A DNA stretch of 20,994 bases from a virus, in the IMG/VR virus record IMGVR_UViG_3300032240_000470, positions 1 through 20,994 of that record; one strand, written 5' to 3'. Under the pieces are notes generated by a model, which worked only from the letters and a program-made list of their open reading frames with translations, was not told the origin of the DNA and did no database searches. Each line of letters begins with the position of its first letter. Position 1 is the first letter of the stretch. The translations under genes and the position numbers were made by a program. Of this stretch, positions 13,963-20,994 are shown piece after piece.

Positions 13963-16900
13963 TAGATTTTACCTTTTAATTCGTCGATTTGTTTTTGTTG
14001 TTCTTTAATAGCTTCGATCAACAATGCAACAGTATTGGCATATGCGACAGACTTAATACCGTCTGCATCTGTGAATACCAGTTCTGGAACAACCTGTTCA
14101 ACTTCTTGCGCTATGGTACCCATTTCATGTGCGCCTGTTGAAATACGATCATACATTACACCGCGTAGTGCTAGTACTTTATCTAATGCTCCAGTAATTG
14201 TTTCAACATTAGTTTTTAATCTTGCATCCGAGTTTGAAGTAATTGTACCTGCCACTGTAACATTACCGCTATAGTCTAAGGTCATACCTGTATTGGTGAT
14301 GCCACTTCCATAACTGTTTGATGTACCAAAAAGCATACTACTACCAGACCCCGCGGCAATAACAGCAATTCGAGCTATTGCGTTTGAGCCACTATTTCCA
14401 TTTGTTGATCTAAAATCTATACCCGAGTAGTCATTTGAGCTAGTAGAACCTCTAACAGTAAGTCCTAATGACGTAGTTCCAGTAAATGAAGTTACTCCAG
14501 ATGTACCCGATACTGTTAAACTAGAAAGTGTTCCAACAGATGTAATGTTTGTTTGGGCGGCAGTTTGTAATGTGCCAGTTATTGTTGCACTACCACTTGC
14601 ACCAATGCTAGTTACGCCCCCTAATGTTGTAATATTAGGTTGACTTGCAGTTTGAATCGTGCCTGTTAATTGTGTAGCACTTAAATTACCAGAAGATGCG
14701 TTGAATGTTAATTTACTTGCTGTTGTTTTTGCAGATGTTAAACTACCAGTAGCACTGGTTGATAACACTGGGTATAGGGTGGTTGTTGATGTATCGTCTG
14801 CAAGTGTAGCACCTGCGGCCGACCAACTTAATACACCACCGGTAGTACTAACTAATGCAAGGCCGTCTGATACCGGAACTGCTGTTGGTAGTGTATATGA
14901 TTGTGTGCCTGCTGTTGCTGGTGCAATAAATTTTACAGTACCGCTTGTTGATCCAGCAAATGATAGTGTACCTTTGATCGTAGTTGTACCGTTAGCATTA
15001 CTAATGTTAACGTTGCTGGCGCCACTGCCTCCTGCAATATTAAGTGTACCAGTTGTAATACCGTTGGCAAAGTTAACAGTACCAGAGGTAACACTGGCCC
15101 ATTCGTTAACTGTACCAGTTGTAACATCTGTTGATAAATTGATTGTTCCGCCTGCTGTGCTGGCAATCTTTACTGTGTTTCCAGTGATGCCGCCACCGAC
15201 AGTAACAGTATTTGCCGCGCTGGTATTATTACCAATTTGTACTGTGGTTAGACCGCTACCGCCTAATGTAACGCCTGTAGTACTATTACCACCTAATGTC
15301 GGTGTAACGGCTGATGCTAATACGTTACTTGAATCTAATACAGTGACGTTGTTAATTTTAAATGTTTTACCGGTAGCAATATTCCAGTTTTCTGATGAAG
15401 TCCAATTATTATTAGCACTGTCCCAGATAATTGTCTTGTCACTAGCACCTTTAAGAGTAATGCCGCCACCGTTGGCTGTAGTATCTGTTGGACTTGCAAC
15501 ACTTCCTAATTCAATATTAATGTCATCAACTGTAACTGTAGTAGAATTAACGGTAGTAGTTGTACCGTTGACTGTTAAGTTGCCTGTGATAACTACGTTT
15601 GCATTATTGATCGTAGCAGTACCAGTACTTGCTCCAATACTTAAAGTAGTTGCCGCACCACCAAAGTTGATAGTAGTTGCTGTGGTATTGAGTAAACTAA
15701 CCGTTCCAGTATTTGATGTAGTAATACCTGTAGCAATATTAAGGTTACCGCTGGCATAAATGTCCTTCCATTTATAGCTAGAAGATCCTAGATCGTATGT
15801 GGCGGTGGTTGCAGGACTAATACTCTGATATGCCGCACCTAAATATGTTGTGACTGCATTTTGTGTCGGGACTTTAAGATTACTATTTTGACTCAGTGTG
15901 CCATCTGTTGAAAATTCATTAATTTGTGCGCCTAATTGAGCACCAATCGAACCTAGTCGCAAGCTGGTCAAGCCACTCAAGTTGAATGCACTAGCATTAA
16001 GTGTTGCGCTACCTGTTGCTTGGTTAACAGAAAAGTATTGTCCTACATTAAAGTTTCCTTTTTCGTCTGTACTTACATAATAAACACGACCTGGGAATGT
16101 GTAAACAATTTGATTACTCGGAACCGCGTTAGCAGCCACAATGTTTGGATAGTTAGTAGCTGAAATGCCGCCTGTTCCAATGTATAAGAAATCATGTGAT
16201 TGCAGTCTGACTAAGCTGAAATTGTAACGAATGTTAGCAATAGTACCGTCAGTGCTTGGCGTAACTTTTTGTTGAGCCAGTGTGATAATGTAAACAGTTA
16301 CACTATTAACCACTGCGGTACTAGTTGCTGAAATAACATAAGCACTTGTATCACCTGTAGCAAACTGGATACTTGCACCAACTTGTGGAACCGCGCTCAG
16401 TGAACTTAAAACTAATACATAGTTGGCTTGTCCGCCAACTACTGTCGGAGTCATAGTAGCACCGCTACTGCCGCCAGTTACTAAGTTAGTAGTGTTAAAA
16501 GTTCCACTAGTTAATTTATAATACAAGTATCCGGTTTGGACACTGGTTACTACACCTTGTGCTCCGCTAGTCGCTTGAGTAATTGTTTCACCTTGTGCAA
16601 ACGTGCCGGTAGCCAATGCATTGTTATAGGTTAACATGCCTCCATATACGGTAGCTGTTACTGCTGTTTCTGTTGTGTCATAGCCTAGACTTACAGCACC
16701 ATAAGTGCCATAACTACTATTACCTGCAATACTACGGATCTGTCCGCCTCCGCTGGCTACATAACTAAAGTAGGCAAAGTATGTGAACACGCTTACTGCT
16801 TCAATACGTCCGCCATTCTTTGCATAGATACCTACACCGTTATCCATAACGATATTATAGGCCCAGAATACCATTGACTTGTAACCACTACCATGTACAC

Positions 16901-17921
16901 TACCGTCAACAATGGCACCAACACCGCCCGAACTTTGTGCTGTACAATCTTTAATATACGGTGATTTATTAGCGATAGGACTTGCTGGATTTAAACGTAG
17001 ATAAACTCCACCAATAGTAGCAGTTGTAATATCATTAGCCGTTGAACCAGCAGTAAATCCTGTCATTCCCTGTAGTAACAACCCTTGTAACATGGTCTGA
17101 TCACTAAGATAAAACATAGTACTTAAATTGTTAGTCACTGGACTTGCATCAGTACTTAAATGTCTAAATGTTAATGTACCACTTGGTGTTGTATCAGGAA
17201 TTGCAGATATTGTTAAGGTAGTACTGTCAACTACGATTGTAACTTTTTGTGCAGATGCAAACCCAGTACCAGTAATAGTCATGCCGACTGCAATACCGCT
17301 AGTACTTGCTACTTTTAAAGTTGTTCCTGAACTGCCAGACGGTGTATAAGTAGTTGATGCTGATCCTAATAATGGCGTGATAACAGTATTACGCATTCCG
17401 TCGCCGACAATAGTAACGTTAGCTGGAACTGTAATAGGTAATTTTTCGTTGTAGGTACCTGCTTTGACATAGATTGTTGCAGGGCCAGTAACTGTATCAC
17501 AGGCTTTTCTTAGAGTTTTAAATGCCGCATTAAGACTAGTACCGTTGTTAGTATCGAGACCCGAGTCATCACTTACATAATAAACATTACCTTCAGCATT
17601 AGGATTACCCCAACTAGGATATCCACTTGAATTAACTGTTAATACTTGTCCAGCAGTACCAATTGGTAATCTTGCATTTCCGCTTGCGCCATAATATGTA
17701 ATATCACCTGCAGTGGTATTTTGACTTGCGCCTTGCGCCATTAGTTGCCAATCAGCAGAAGCTAGATCTGTTGCAAATGTTCCGCTAGTATGTCCTACAA
17801 TACATACATAGCTTGAACCGCCATAACTGACAGCGTCATTGACTACATATGCTGTGGTAGTAGCCCATGGGCCTTTCCAATTTAATCTTATTTTACCTAG
17901 GTTTACTGTGGTTATACTCAT
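13962..17921 (-). CDS. Large tail fibre with beta-helix region and S74 intramolecular chaperone
   Basis: A 1319-aa fibre. Residues 1-62 hold a WKGPWATTTAYVVNDAVSYG-type module like those at fibre N-termini. Residues about 110-420 look like a pectate-lyase-style parallel beta-helix (GTSLNAAFKTL, TIYVKAGTYNEKLPI, VTIVGDGMRNTVI). Residues about 640-1220 are repetitive Thr/Gly/Ser/Asn shaft segments. The last 89 residues are a Peptidase_S74 chaperone: SDARLK gives the Ser1231/Lys1236 dyad, and a C-terminal helix ends the protein. S74 domains trimerise the fibre and then cut themselves off, so the mature fibre should end near residue 1230. It has AGGA 8 nt before the ATG, in an operon behind the 140-aa protein. 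Confidence 0.9.
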   Translation of the reverse strand: MSITTVNLGKIRLNWKGPWATTTAYVVNDAVSYGGSSYVCIVGHTSGTFATDLASADWQLMAQGASQNTTAGDITYYGASGNARLPIGTAGQVLTVNSSGYPSWGNPNAEGNVYYVSDDSGLDTNNGTSLNAAFKTLRKACDTVTGPATIYVKAGTYNEKLPITVPANVTIVGDGMRNTVITPLLGSASTTYTPSGSSGTTLKVASTSGIAVGMTITGTGFASAQKVTIVVDSTTLTISAIPDTTPSGTLTFRHLSTDASPVTNNLSTMFYLSDQTMLQGLLLQGMTGFTAGSTANDITTATIGGVYLRLNPASPIANKSPYIKDCTAQSSGGVGAIVDGSVHGSGYKSMVFWAYNIVMDNGVGIYAKNGGRIEAVSVFTYFAYFSYVASGGGQIRSIAGNSSYGTYGAVSLGYDTTETAVTATVYGGMLTYNNALATGTFAQGETITQATSGAQGVVTSVQTGYLYYKLTSGTFNTTNLVTGGSSGATMTPTVVGGQANYVLVLSSLSAVPQVGASIQFATGDTSAYVISATSTAVVNSVTVYIITLAQQKVTPSTDGTIANIRYNFSLVRLQSHDFLYIGTGGISATNYPNIVAANAVPSNQIVYTFPGRVYYVSTDEKGNFNVGQYFSVNQATGSATLNASAFNLSGLTSLRLGSIGAQLGAQINEFSTDGTLSQNSNLKVPTQNAVTTYLGAAYQSISPATTATYDLGSSSYKWKDIYASGNLNIATGITTSNTGTVSLLNTTATTINFGGAATTLSIGASTGTATINNANVVITGNLTVNGTTTTVNSTTVTVDDINIELGSVASPTDTTANGGGITLKGASDKTIIWDSANNNWTSSENWNIATGKTFKINNVTVLDSSNVLASAVTPTLGGNSTTGVTLGGSGLTTVQIGNNTSAANTVTVGGGITGNTVKIASTAGGTINLSTDVTTGTVNEWASVTSGTVNFANGITTGTLNIAGGSGASNVNISNANGTTTIKGTLSFAGSTSGTVKFIAPATAGTQSYTLPTAVPVSDGLALVSTTGGVLSWSAAGATLADDTSTTTLYPVLSTSATGSLTSAKTTASKLTFNASSGNLSATQLTGTIQTASQPNITTLGGVTSIGASGSATITGTLQTAAQTNITSVGTLSSLTVSGTSGVTSFTGTTSLGLTVRGSTSSNDYSGIDFRSTNGNSGSNAIARIAVIAAGSGSSMLFGTSNSYGSGITNTGMTLDYSGNVTVAGTITSNSDARLKTNVETITGALDKVLALRGVMYDRISTGAHEMGTIAQEVEQVVPELVFTDADGIKSVAYANTVALLIEAIKEQQKQIDELKGKI

Positions 17922-17943
17922 TTTTTATCCTGTATTCCAATAT

Positions 17944-18366
17944 TTAGCTGGTGAATGTAACTATTAAATTACCGCTGGCGTTGACACTGTAATTATATTT
18001 GTCAGTGCCCAAATCAGTAGTATAATATACATCTGTTCCGTTGCTGTCTTGCAAGTCTATATTTGTATCAGTGACTTGATAGTACATTAAGTCGCCATTG
18101 GCAGCTACTGAAAAAGCATGTAATACGTTTGTAACTGAAACTGTAATAGTAATGTCAGCAGTACCATCAAATGGAATATTATTAATATTACGTGCTGTGG
18201 CTAATTTTGTAGTTGTGGCGGCATTTCCGGCCAGTACATAATTTTTAAGAACTGCTAGAGTAGACTGTTGGCTAGTTAGTGTACTAGCTACATTAGCGAC
18301 TATTGGAAATACATTAGTATCGGCAAGTACGCTTGTTGATGGTAATTGTGAGATTTTAATTGCCAT
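17944..18366 (-). CDS. Small fibre-associated structural protein
   Basis: A 140-aa protein. The N-terminus MAIKISQLPS-x-x-V-L-A-D-TNVFPIV is a common opening of baseplate- or fibre-anchoring proteins in T4-like aquatic phages. Residues about 54-75 (KLATARNINNIPFDGTADIT) match the repeat unit of many tail fibres. The rest is short beta strands with Asp and Tyr. It may be a short fibre or an adaptor joining the large fibre to the tail. It sits 9 nt after the gp13 stop with an AAGGA Shine-Dalgarno, and precedes the fibre gene by 22 nt. Confidence 0.7.
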   Translation of the reverse strand: MAIKISQLPSTSVLADTNVFPIVANVASTLTSQQSTLAVLKNYVLAGNAATTTKLATARNINNIPFDGTADITITVSVTNVLHAFSVAANGDLMYYQVTDTNIDLQDSNGTDVYYTTDLGTDKYNYSVNASGNLIVTFTS

Positions 18367-18375
18367 AACTATTCC

Positions 18376-19161
18376 TTAACCTAATACAAATGTATAACCG
18401 GTGCCGCCAGCTACATATGTGTCAATTTCTTTATCTAATTTTTCAAATTCTTTTTCAGCTTCACCTTTTAAAGCAGTACCATTTAACGTGATAGCACTTC
18501 CTGGTCCTGCAATATTACCAAATTTACTACGAGCTTCACCTAGCATACTTTTGCAAACTGCTAGGGTATAATCCTTAAGCCATTGTTTAGCATATGTGTC
18601 TTGTAATAAAACCCAATCAGGACGAAAATTATAGCTTTGAATTAAGATCTGTTCGCCTTGGGCAAATGGTCGTTGTAATATATTTAAAATATGACTTGTT
18701 GGCTTCCAACTAAATTCAATATAACTACCAAACATTCTACCGACTAATTTCTGATAGCCTGCAAACATATCGTATGTTGCTAAACCGCCCATCATGCTTC
18801 CGCTCATCAAGTACGTGTTTGTGTACGCCAAGTTGAATGGTTCGAACAATGTTCCACCTGCACCCATACCCGTTCTCGATCCGATTGCTCTACGAAAAAC
18901 CTGTCTAACTGTGATAATTTCATCAGGTAATCTATATTCGTTTTGATCTTGTATTAATTCTAAAAAACTGTAGCTTTCTTCTACTGCGTTGGGACTTTTT
19001 TGACGGTAACGATTTAGTGATCGATCTAGTGCAGTTTCGTAGTGGATAGGATCTAATTCTACTTCAACCATGCCATCGCCCAGCATGGCTTTAACGTAAT
19101 CAAATACCTTATTTCGCTCAATTGTGCTGTTACTTTGTGTTGAAGGTGCTAGATCGTCCAT
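18376..19161 (-). CDS. 13: Neck protein, T4 gp13-like
   Basis: A head-tail connector protein that closes the filled head. The sequence has the T4 gp13 pattern of aquatic phages: VFDYVKAMLGDGMVEVELD, ETALDRSLNRYRQKSPNAVE, an EYRLPDEIITVRQVFRR strand and, near the end, QWLKDYTLAVCKSMLGEARSKFG. The longest frame starts at 19179, but that ATG overlaps the late-promoter-like GATAAATA and would not be transcribed from it. The ATG at 19159-19161 has GGAG 8 nt upstream and is preferred, giving 261 aa. It heads the leftward fibre unit and is divergent from gp14, whereas in T4 genes 13-14-15 are collinear. Confidence 0.85.
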   Translation of the reverse strand: MDDLAPSTQSNSTIERNKVFDYVKAMLGDGMVEVELDPIHYETALDRSLNRYRQKSPNAVEESYSFLELIQDQNEYRLPDEIITVRQVFRRAIGSRTGMGAGGTLFEPFNLAYTNTYLMSGSMMGGLATYDMFAGYQKLVGRMFGSYIEFSWKPTSHILNILQRPFAQGEQILIQSYNFRPDWVLLQDTYAKQWLKDYTLAVCKSMLGEARSKFGNIAGPGSAITLNGTALKGEAEKEFEKLDKEIDTYVAGGTGYTFVLG

Positions 19162-19178
19162 ATTTTGGTCTCCACTCA

Positions 19179-19186
19179 TATTTATC
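19179..19186 (-). promoter_or_regulatory. Late-promoter-like box GATAAATA for the leftward gp13 unit
   Basis: One mismatch to TATAAATA. With T4 spacing the message would begin about 19173, at the GGAG site, 12 nt before the preferred gp13 ATG. Confidence 0.6.
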
Positions 19187-19190
19187 TAAC

Positions 19191-19198
19191 GATAAATA
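19191..19198 (+). promoter_or_regulatory. Late-promoter-like box GATAAATA for the rightward gp14-gp15 unit
   Basis: One mismatch to TATAAATA, 4 nt before the gp14 ATG. There is no Shine-Dalgarno between box and start codon. Confidence 0.6.
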
Positions 19199-19202
19199 TC
19201 AT

Positions 19203-20663
19203 ATGCCAAGACTTTCCCTATACAAGCCCGAACGTGGGCAAGATTATAAGTTTATAGATCGCCAAGCTAGCGAGATGTTTCAAGCTGGGGGCACTGATTT
19301 ATACCTGCACAAATATCTAGGACCTACTATAAAAACGTCAGGTACAGCTGATCAACCAGTTTATGCCACGCAAAATGTGGCAAATATACAAGATCTTTTA
19401 TTTTTAGAAAATCGTGATCGTGCGTATGATACTGAAATTTATCGCATACGCGGCATTTATAGTGTGGCAAATATCGACTTTAATCTTAGTCAGTTTGGTC
19501 TTTTTATAGATAACGATACAATTTATATGACCGTTCATATTAATGACATAGTTAAAACTATCGGTCGTAAACCTATTTCAGGCGATGTGTTTGAATTGCC
19601 GCATTTACGTGATGATTTTGCACTCAATGATTTTGACCTAACATTACCACGTTATTATGTAATCGAAGATGTAGGTCGTGCTAGCGAAGGATTTTCAGTA
19701 ACTTGGTACCCACATTTATACAGACTAAAATGCAAGAAAGTCACAGACAATCAGCAATTTGCACAGATTTTTAACCAAGCGGCTAAAGATGCCAACGGCG
19801 ATGATGTTGTTGGAACAACACTTAAAGATCTACTCAGTACCTATAACAAAGAAATAGCGATCAATAACCAAGTGATTGCACAAGCAGAAGCCGATGCTCC
19901 TAAGAGCGGATATGAAACTCGACAGTTTTATACACTAGCTGTTGATGATCAAGGTAAACCTATGCTAGAAACTGCTGACGAATCTACATTAGATGCTAGC
20001 AATGTCAGCAACATCAAGGCTAGTGCATCAAACAGTATACCTGCACGTACTGGTTATACCGGATATTTGGTAGGAGATGGATTTCCTGTTAACGGATATG
20101 ACTTTGGTTTCGGTATTCAATTTCCAGCAAGTGCTCGGCAAGATGATTTCTTCCTAAGAACTGATTTTCTTCCTAATAGATTATTCCGCTTTGATAGTAC
20201 ACGCTGGGTTAAAGTAGAAGATGCAGTTCGAATGAATATGACCAATAGCGACACAAGACAATCTTATATCAGTCAATTTATCAATAACACCAACTATACA
20301 TACAATGATCAAGTTGCGACAGGGTTCTCACATAATCTTTCACCAATAACTGGTCAAGCTGATGGTTATATTTTAACTGGTACTACTGTTGTTTATACCT
20401 TGATTGATTATATTACAGCGGCCTATGTAGTTTTAAAATTAGATATAACTCAATTAGGCTATGCTATTTCAGACTATCCAACAATATTAAGTTCGTATAG
20501 TTATACAGATAGTATAGGAATTATAAAAACTAAACTAAAAATAACACTTCCAGCTGGGCAAACTATACCATATGATGGTGTTTGGTCAGTTTCATTATAT
20601 AATTATAGAGAAGCTCAACGCTCAAGTTTGAGTACTGCTCTTAAACCCAAGGCGGATTTCTAA
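19203..20663 (+). CDS. 14: Neck protein, probable T4 gp14 counterpart
   Basis: A 486-aa protein starting MPRLSLYKPERGQDYKF. The frame is open for another 27 codons upstream, but that stretch is antisense to the gp13 start and crosses the promoter. The core (residues about 64-185) has FLENRDRAYDTEIYRIRG, QFGLFIDNDTIYMTVH, a GDVFELPHLRDD segment and RYYVIEDVGRASEGFS. These resemble the neck/connector protein of T4-like aquatic phages, in which a loop of the form GD(V/I)-x-ELP precedes a strand pair. T4 gp14 is 256 aa; the extra length is a C-terminal half rich in Tyr, Asp and Asn, including a hydrophobic YTLIDYITAAYVVLKLDI stretch. The stop overlaps the start of gp15, which supports gp14 by gene order. 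Other virion roles are not excluded. Confidence 0.68.
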   Translation: MPRLSLYKPERGQDYKFIDRQASEMFQAGGTDLYLHKYLGPTIKTSGTADQPVYATQNVANIQDLLFLENRDRAYDTEIYRIRGIYSVANIDFNLSQFGLFIDNDTIYMTVHINDIVKTIGRKPISGDVFELPHLRDDFALNDFDLTLPRYYVIEDVGRASEGFSVTWYPHLYRLKCKKVTDNQQFAQIFNQAAKDANGDDVVGTTLKDLLSTYNKEIAINNQVIAQAEADAPKSGYETRQFYTLAVDDQGKPMLETADESTLDASNVSNIKASASNSIPARTGYTGYLVGDGFPVNGYDFGFGIQFPASARQDDFFLRTDFLPNRLFRFDSTRWVKVEDAVRMNMTNSDTRQSYISQFINNTNYTYNDQVATGFSHNLSPITGQADGYILTGTTVVYTLIDYITAAYVVLKLDITQLGYAISDYPTILSSYSYTDSIGIIKTKLKITLPAGQTIPYDGVWSVSLYNYREAQRSSLSTALKPKADF

Positions 20664-20994
20664 TGTTACATTTTTATGACGGACAAATAAGACGTTACAT
20701 ATCTCAGACGATTCGTGTTTTGAGTAATTTTGTTGTTAAATATGGTGACGGAACTTTACATCGTATTCCAGTTATATACGGAGATGCTGATCGACAAGTT
20801 GCCAGCATCATAAGAAATAACAGCGAAAATAAAGTTAATAGCACACCTAGAATCAGTGTTTATGTTAGCAGTCTTGCATTAGATAGAAATAGAACTAGTG
20901 ATGCTTCTTTTGTTAGTAAAATGCATTTTCGTGAACGCGATACACAAGTTGATCCTGTTACAGGACATGTAACTTATAATCAAACACAGGGCAG
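20663..20994 (+). CDS. 15: Tail terminator / sheath stabiliser, T4 gp15-like (partial, 110 codons)
   Basis: The frame runs from the ATG at 20663-20665 to the window end without a stop. It begins MLHFYDGQIRRYISQTIRVL, then has SNFVVKYGDGTLHRIPVIYG and ADRQVASIIRNNSENK. This aligns by eye with the T4 gp15 start (FYNSSFRRYATLMGDLFSNI, then FIRVPITYAS), including the FY-x(4)-RRY and R(I/V)P(V/I)-x-Y landmarks. gp15 caps the tail tube and links tail to neck. The ATG overlaps the gp14 stop by 1 nt (TAATG), with AAGG upstream. Confidence 0.85.
   Translation, partial: MLHFYDGQIRRYISQTIRVLSNFVVKYGDGTLHRIPVIYGDADRQVASIIRNNSENKVNSTPRISVYVSSLALDRNRTSDASFVSKMHFRERDTQVDPVTGHVTYNQTQG

Larger units (their letters stand above)
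19178..19199. repeat. Inverted repeat: back-to-back late-promoter boxes between gp13 and gp14
   Basis: Perfect 9-bp arms (ATATTTATC and GATAAATAT) flank a 4-bp TAAC spacer. Each arm contains GATAAATA reading outward. Confidence 0.85.

Noticed and set aside
14659-15759. Open frame of 366 codons on the plus strand opposite the fibre gene
   Set aside because: It mirrors the repetitive Thr/Ser/Gly/Val coding of the fibre shaft, giving a composition of Val, Leu, Pro and Ala with no domain, and has no promoter or ribosome binding site of its own.
19122-19202. 27-codon N-terminal extension of the gp14 frame
   Set aside because: It is antisense to the start of gp13 and crosses the promoter palindrome; the MPRLSLYKPERG start fits the protein better.
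1-20994. tRNA genes, CRISPR arrays, integrase or attachment sites
   Set aside because: Genes fill nearly all of the window; the few gaps are 104 nt or shorter and contain only the promoters and terminators listed.

Overview
This window is part of the structural, tail and packaging region of a T4-like myovirus (class Caudoviricetes). Recognisable counterparts of T4 genes are gp13, gp15, gp18 (sheath), gp19 (tube), a gp54/gp19-type tube protein, gp4 (head completion), gp16 and gp17 (terminase) and the gene 1 dNMP kinase; a gp14 assignment rests mainly on position. The AT-rich composition, the fibre style and the 2OG-Fe(II) oxygenases resemble phages of aquatic bacterioplankton such as cyanophages and pelagiphages. 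The host cannot be fixed from the sequence. No integrase, tRNA or CRISPR array is visible.

Layout from right to left. At 19.18 kb a short inverted repeat separates leftward gp13 from rightward gp14 and gp15 (the last cut by the window end). Leftward from gp13 runs a receptor-recognition module: a 140-aa fibre-associated protein, a 1319-aa fibre with a C-terminal S74 self-cleaving chaperone, three tandem paralogous ~206-aa fibre-tip-like proteins and a 122-aa tail-associated protein. A small metabolic cassette follows: 2OG oxygenase, unknown protein, 2OG oxygenase, then the dNMP kinase behind its own sigma70-like promoter. A small HNH/zinc-ribbon protein at about 8.7-9.05 kb is on the opposite strand and overlaps the kinase 3' end. 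Next come sheath (greatly enlarged) and tube as a two-gene unit, then a six-gene unit (331-aa tube-like protein, 120-aa protein, gp4, gp16, a 215-aa and a 347-aa probable internal head protein), and finally the 5' part of gp17.

Transcription signals outline the units well. Exact or one-mismatch T4 late-promoter boxes (TATAAATA) lie before gp17, the 331-aa gene, gp18, gp13 and gp14, and strong hairpin-plus-T-run terminators follow gp19 and the 347-aa gene. The most unusual feature is that three or four unit-leading genes (gp17, 331-aa, gp14, possibly the HNH gene) place the late box only 4-5 nt before ATG with no ribosome binding site. This suggests leaderless late mRNAs, whereas most genes inside units have ordinary Shine-Dalgarno sequences or overlapping stop/start codons.
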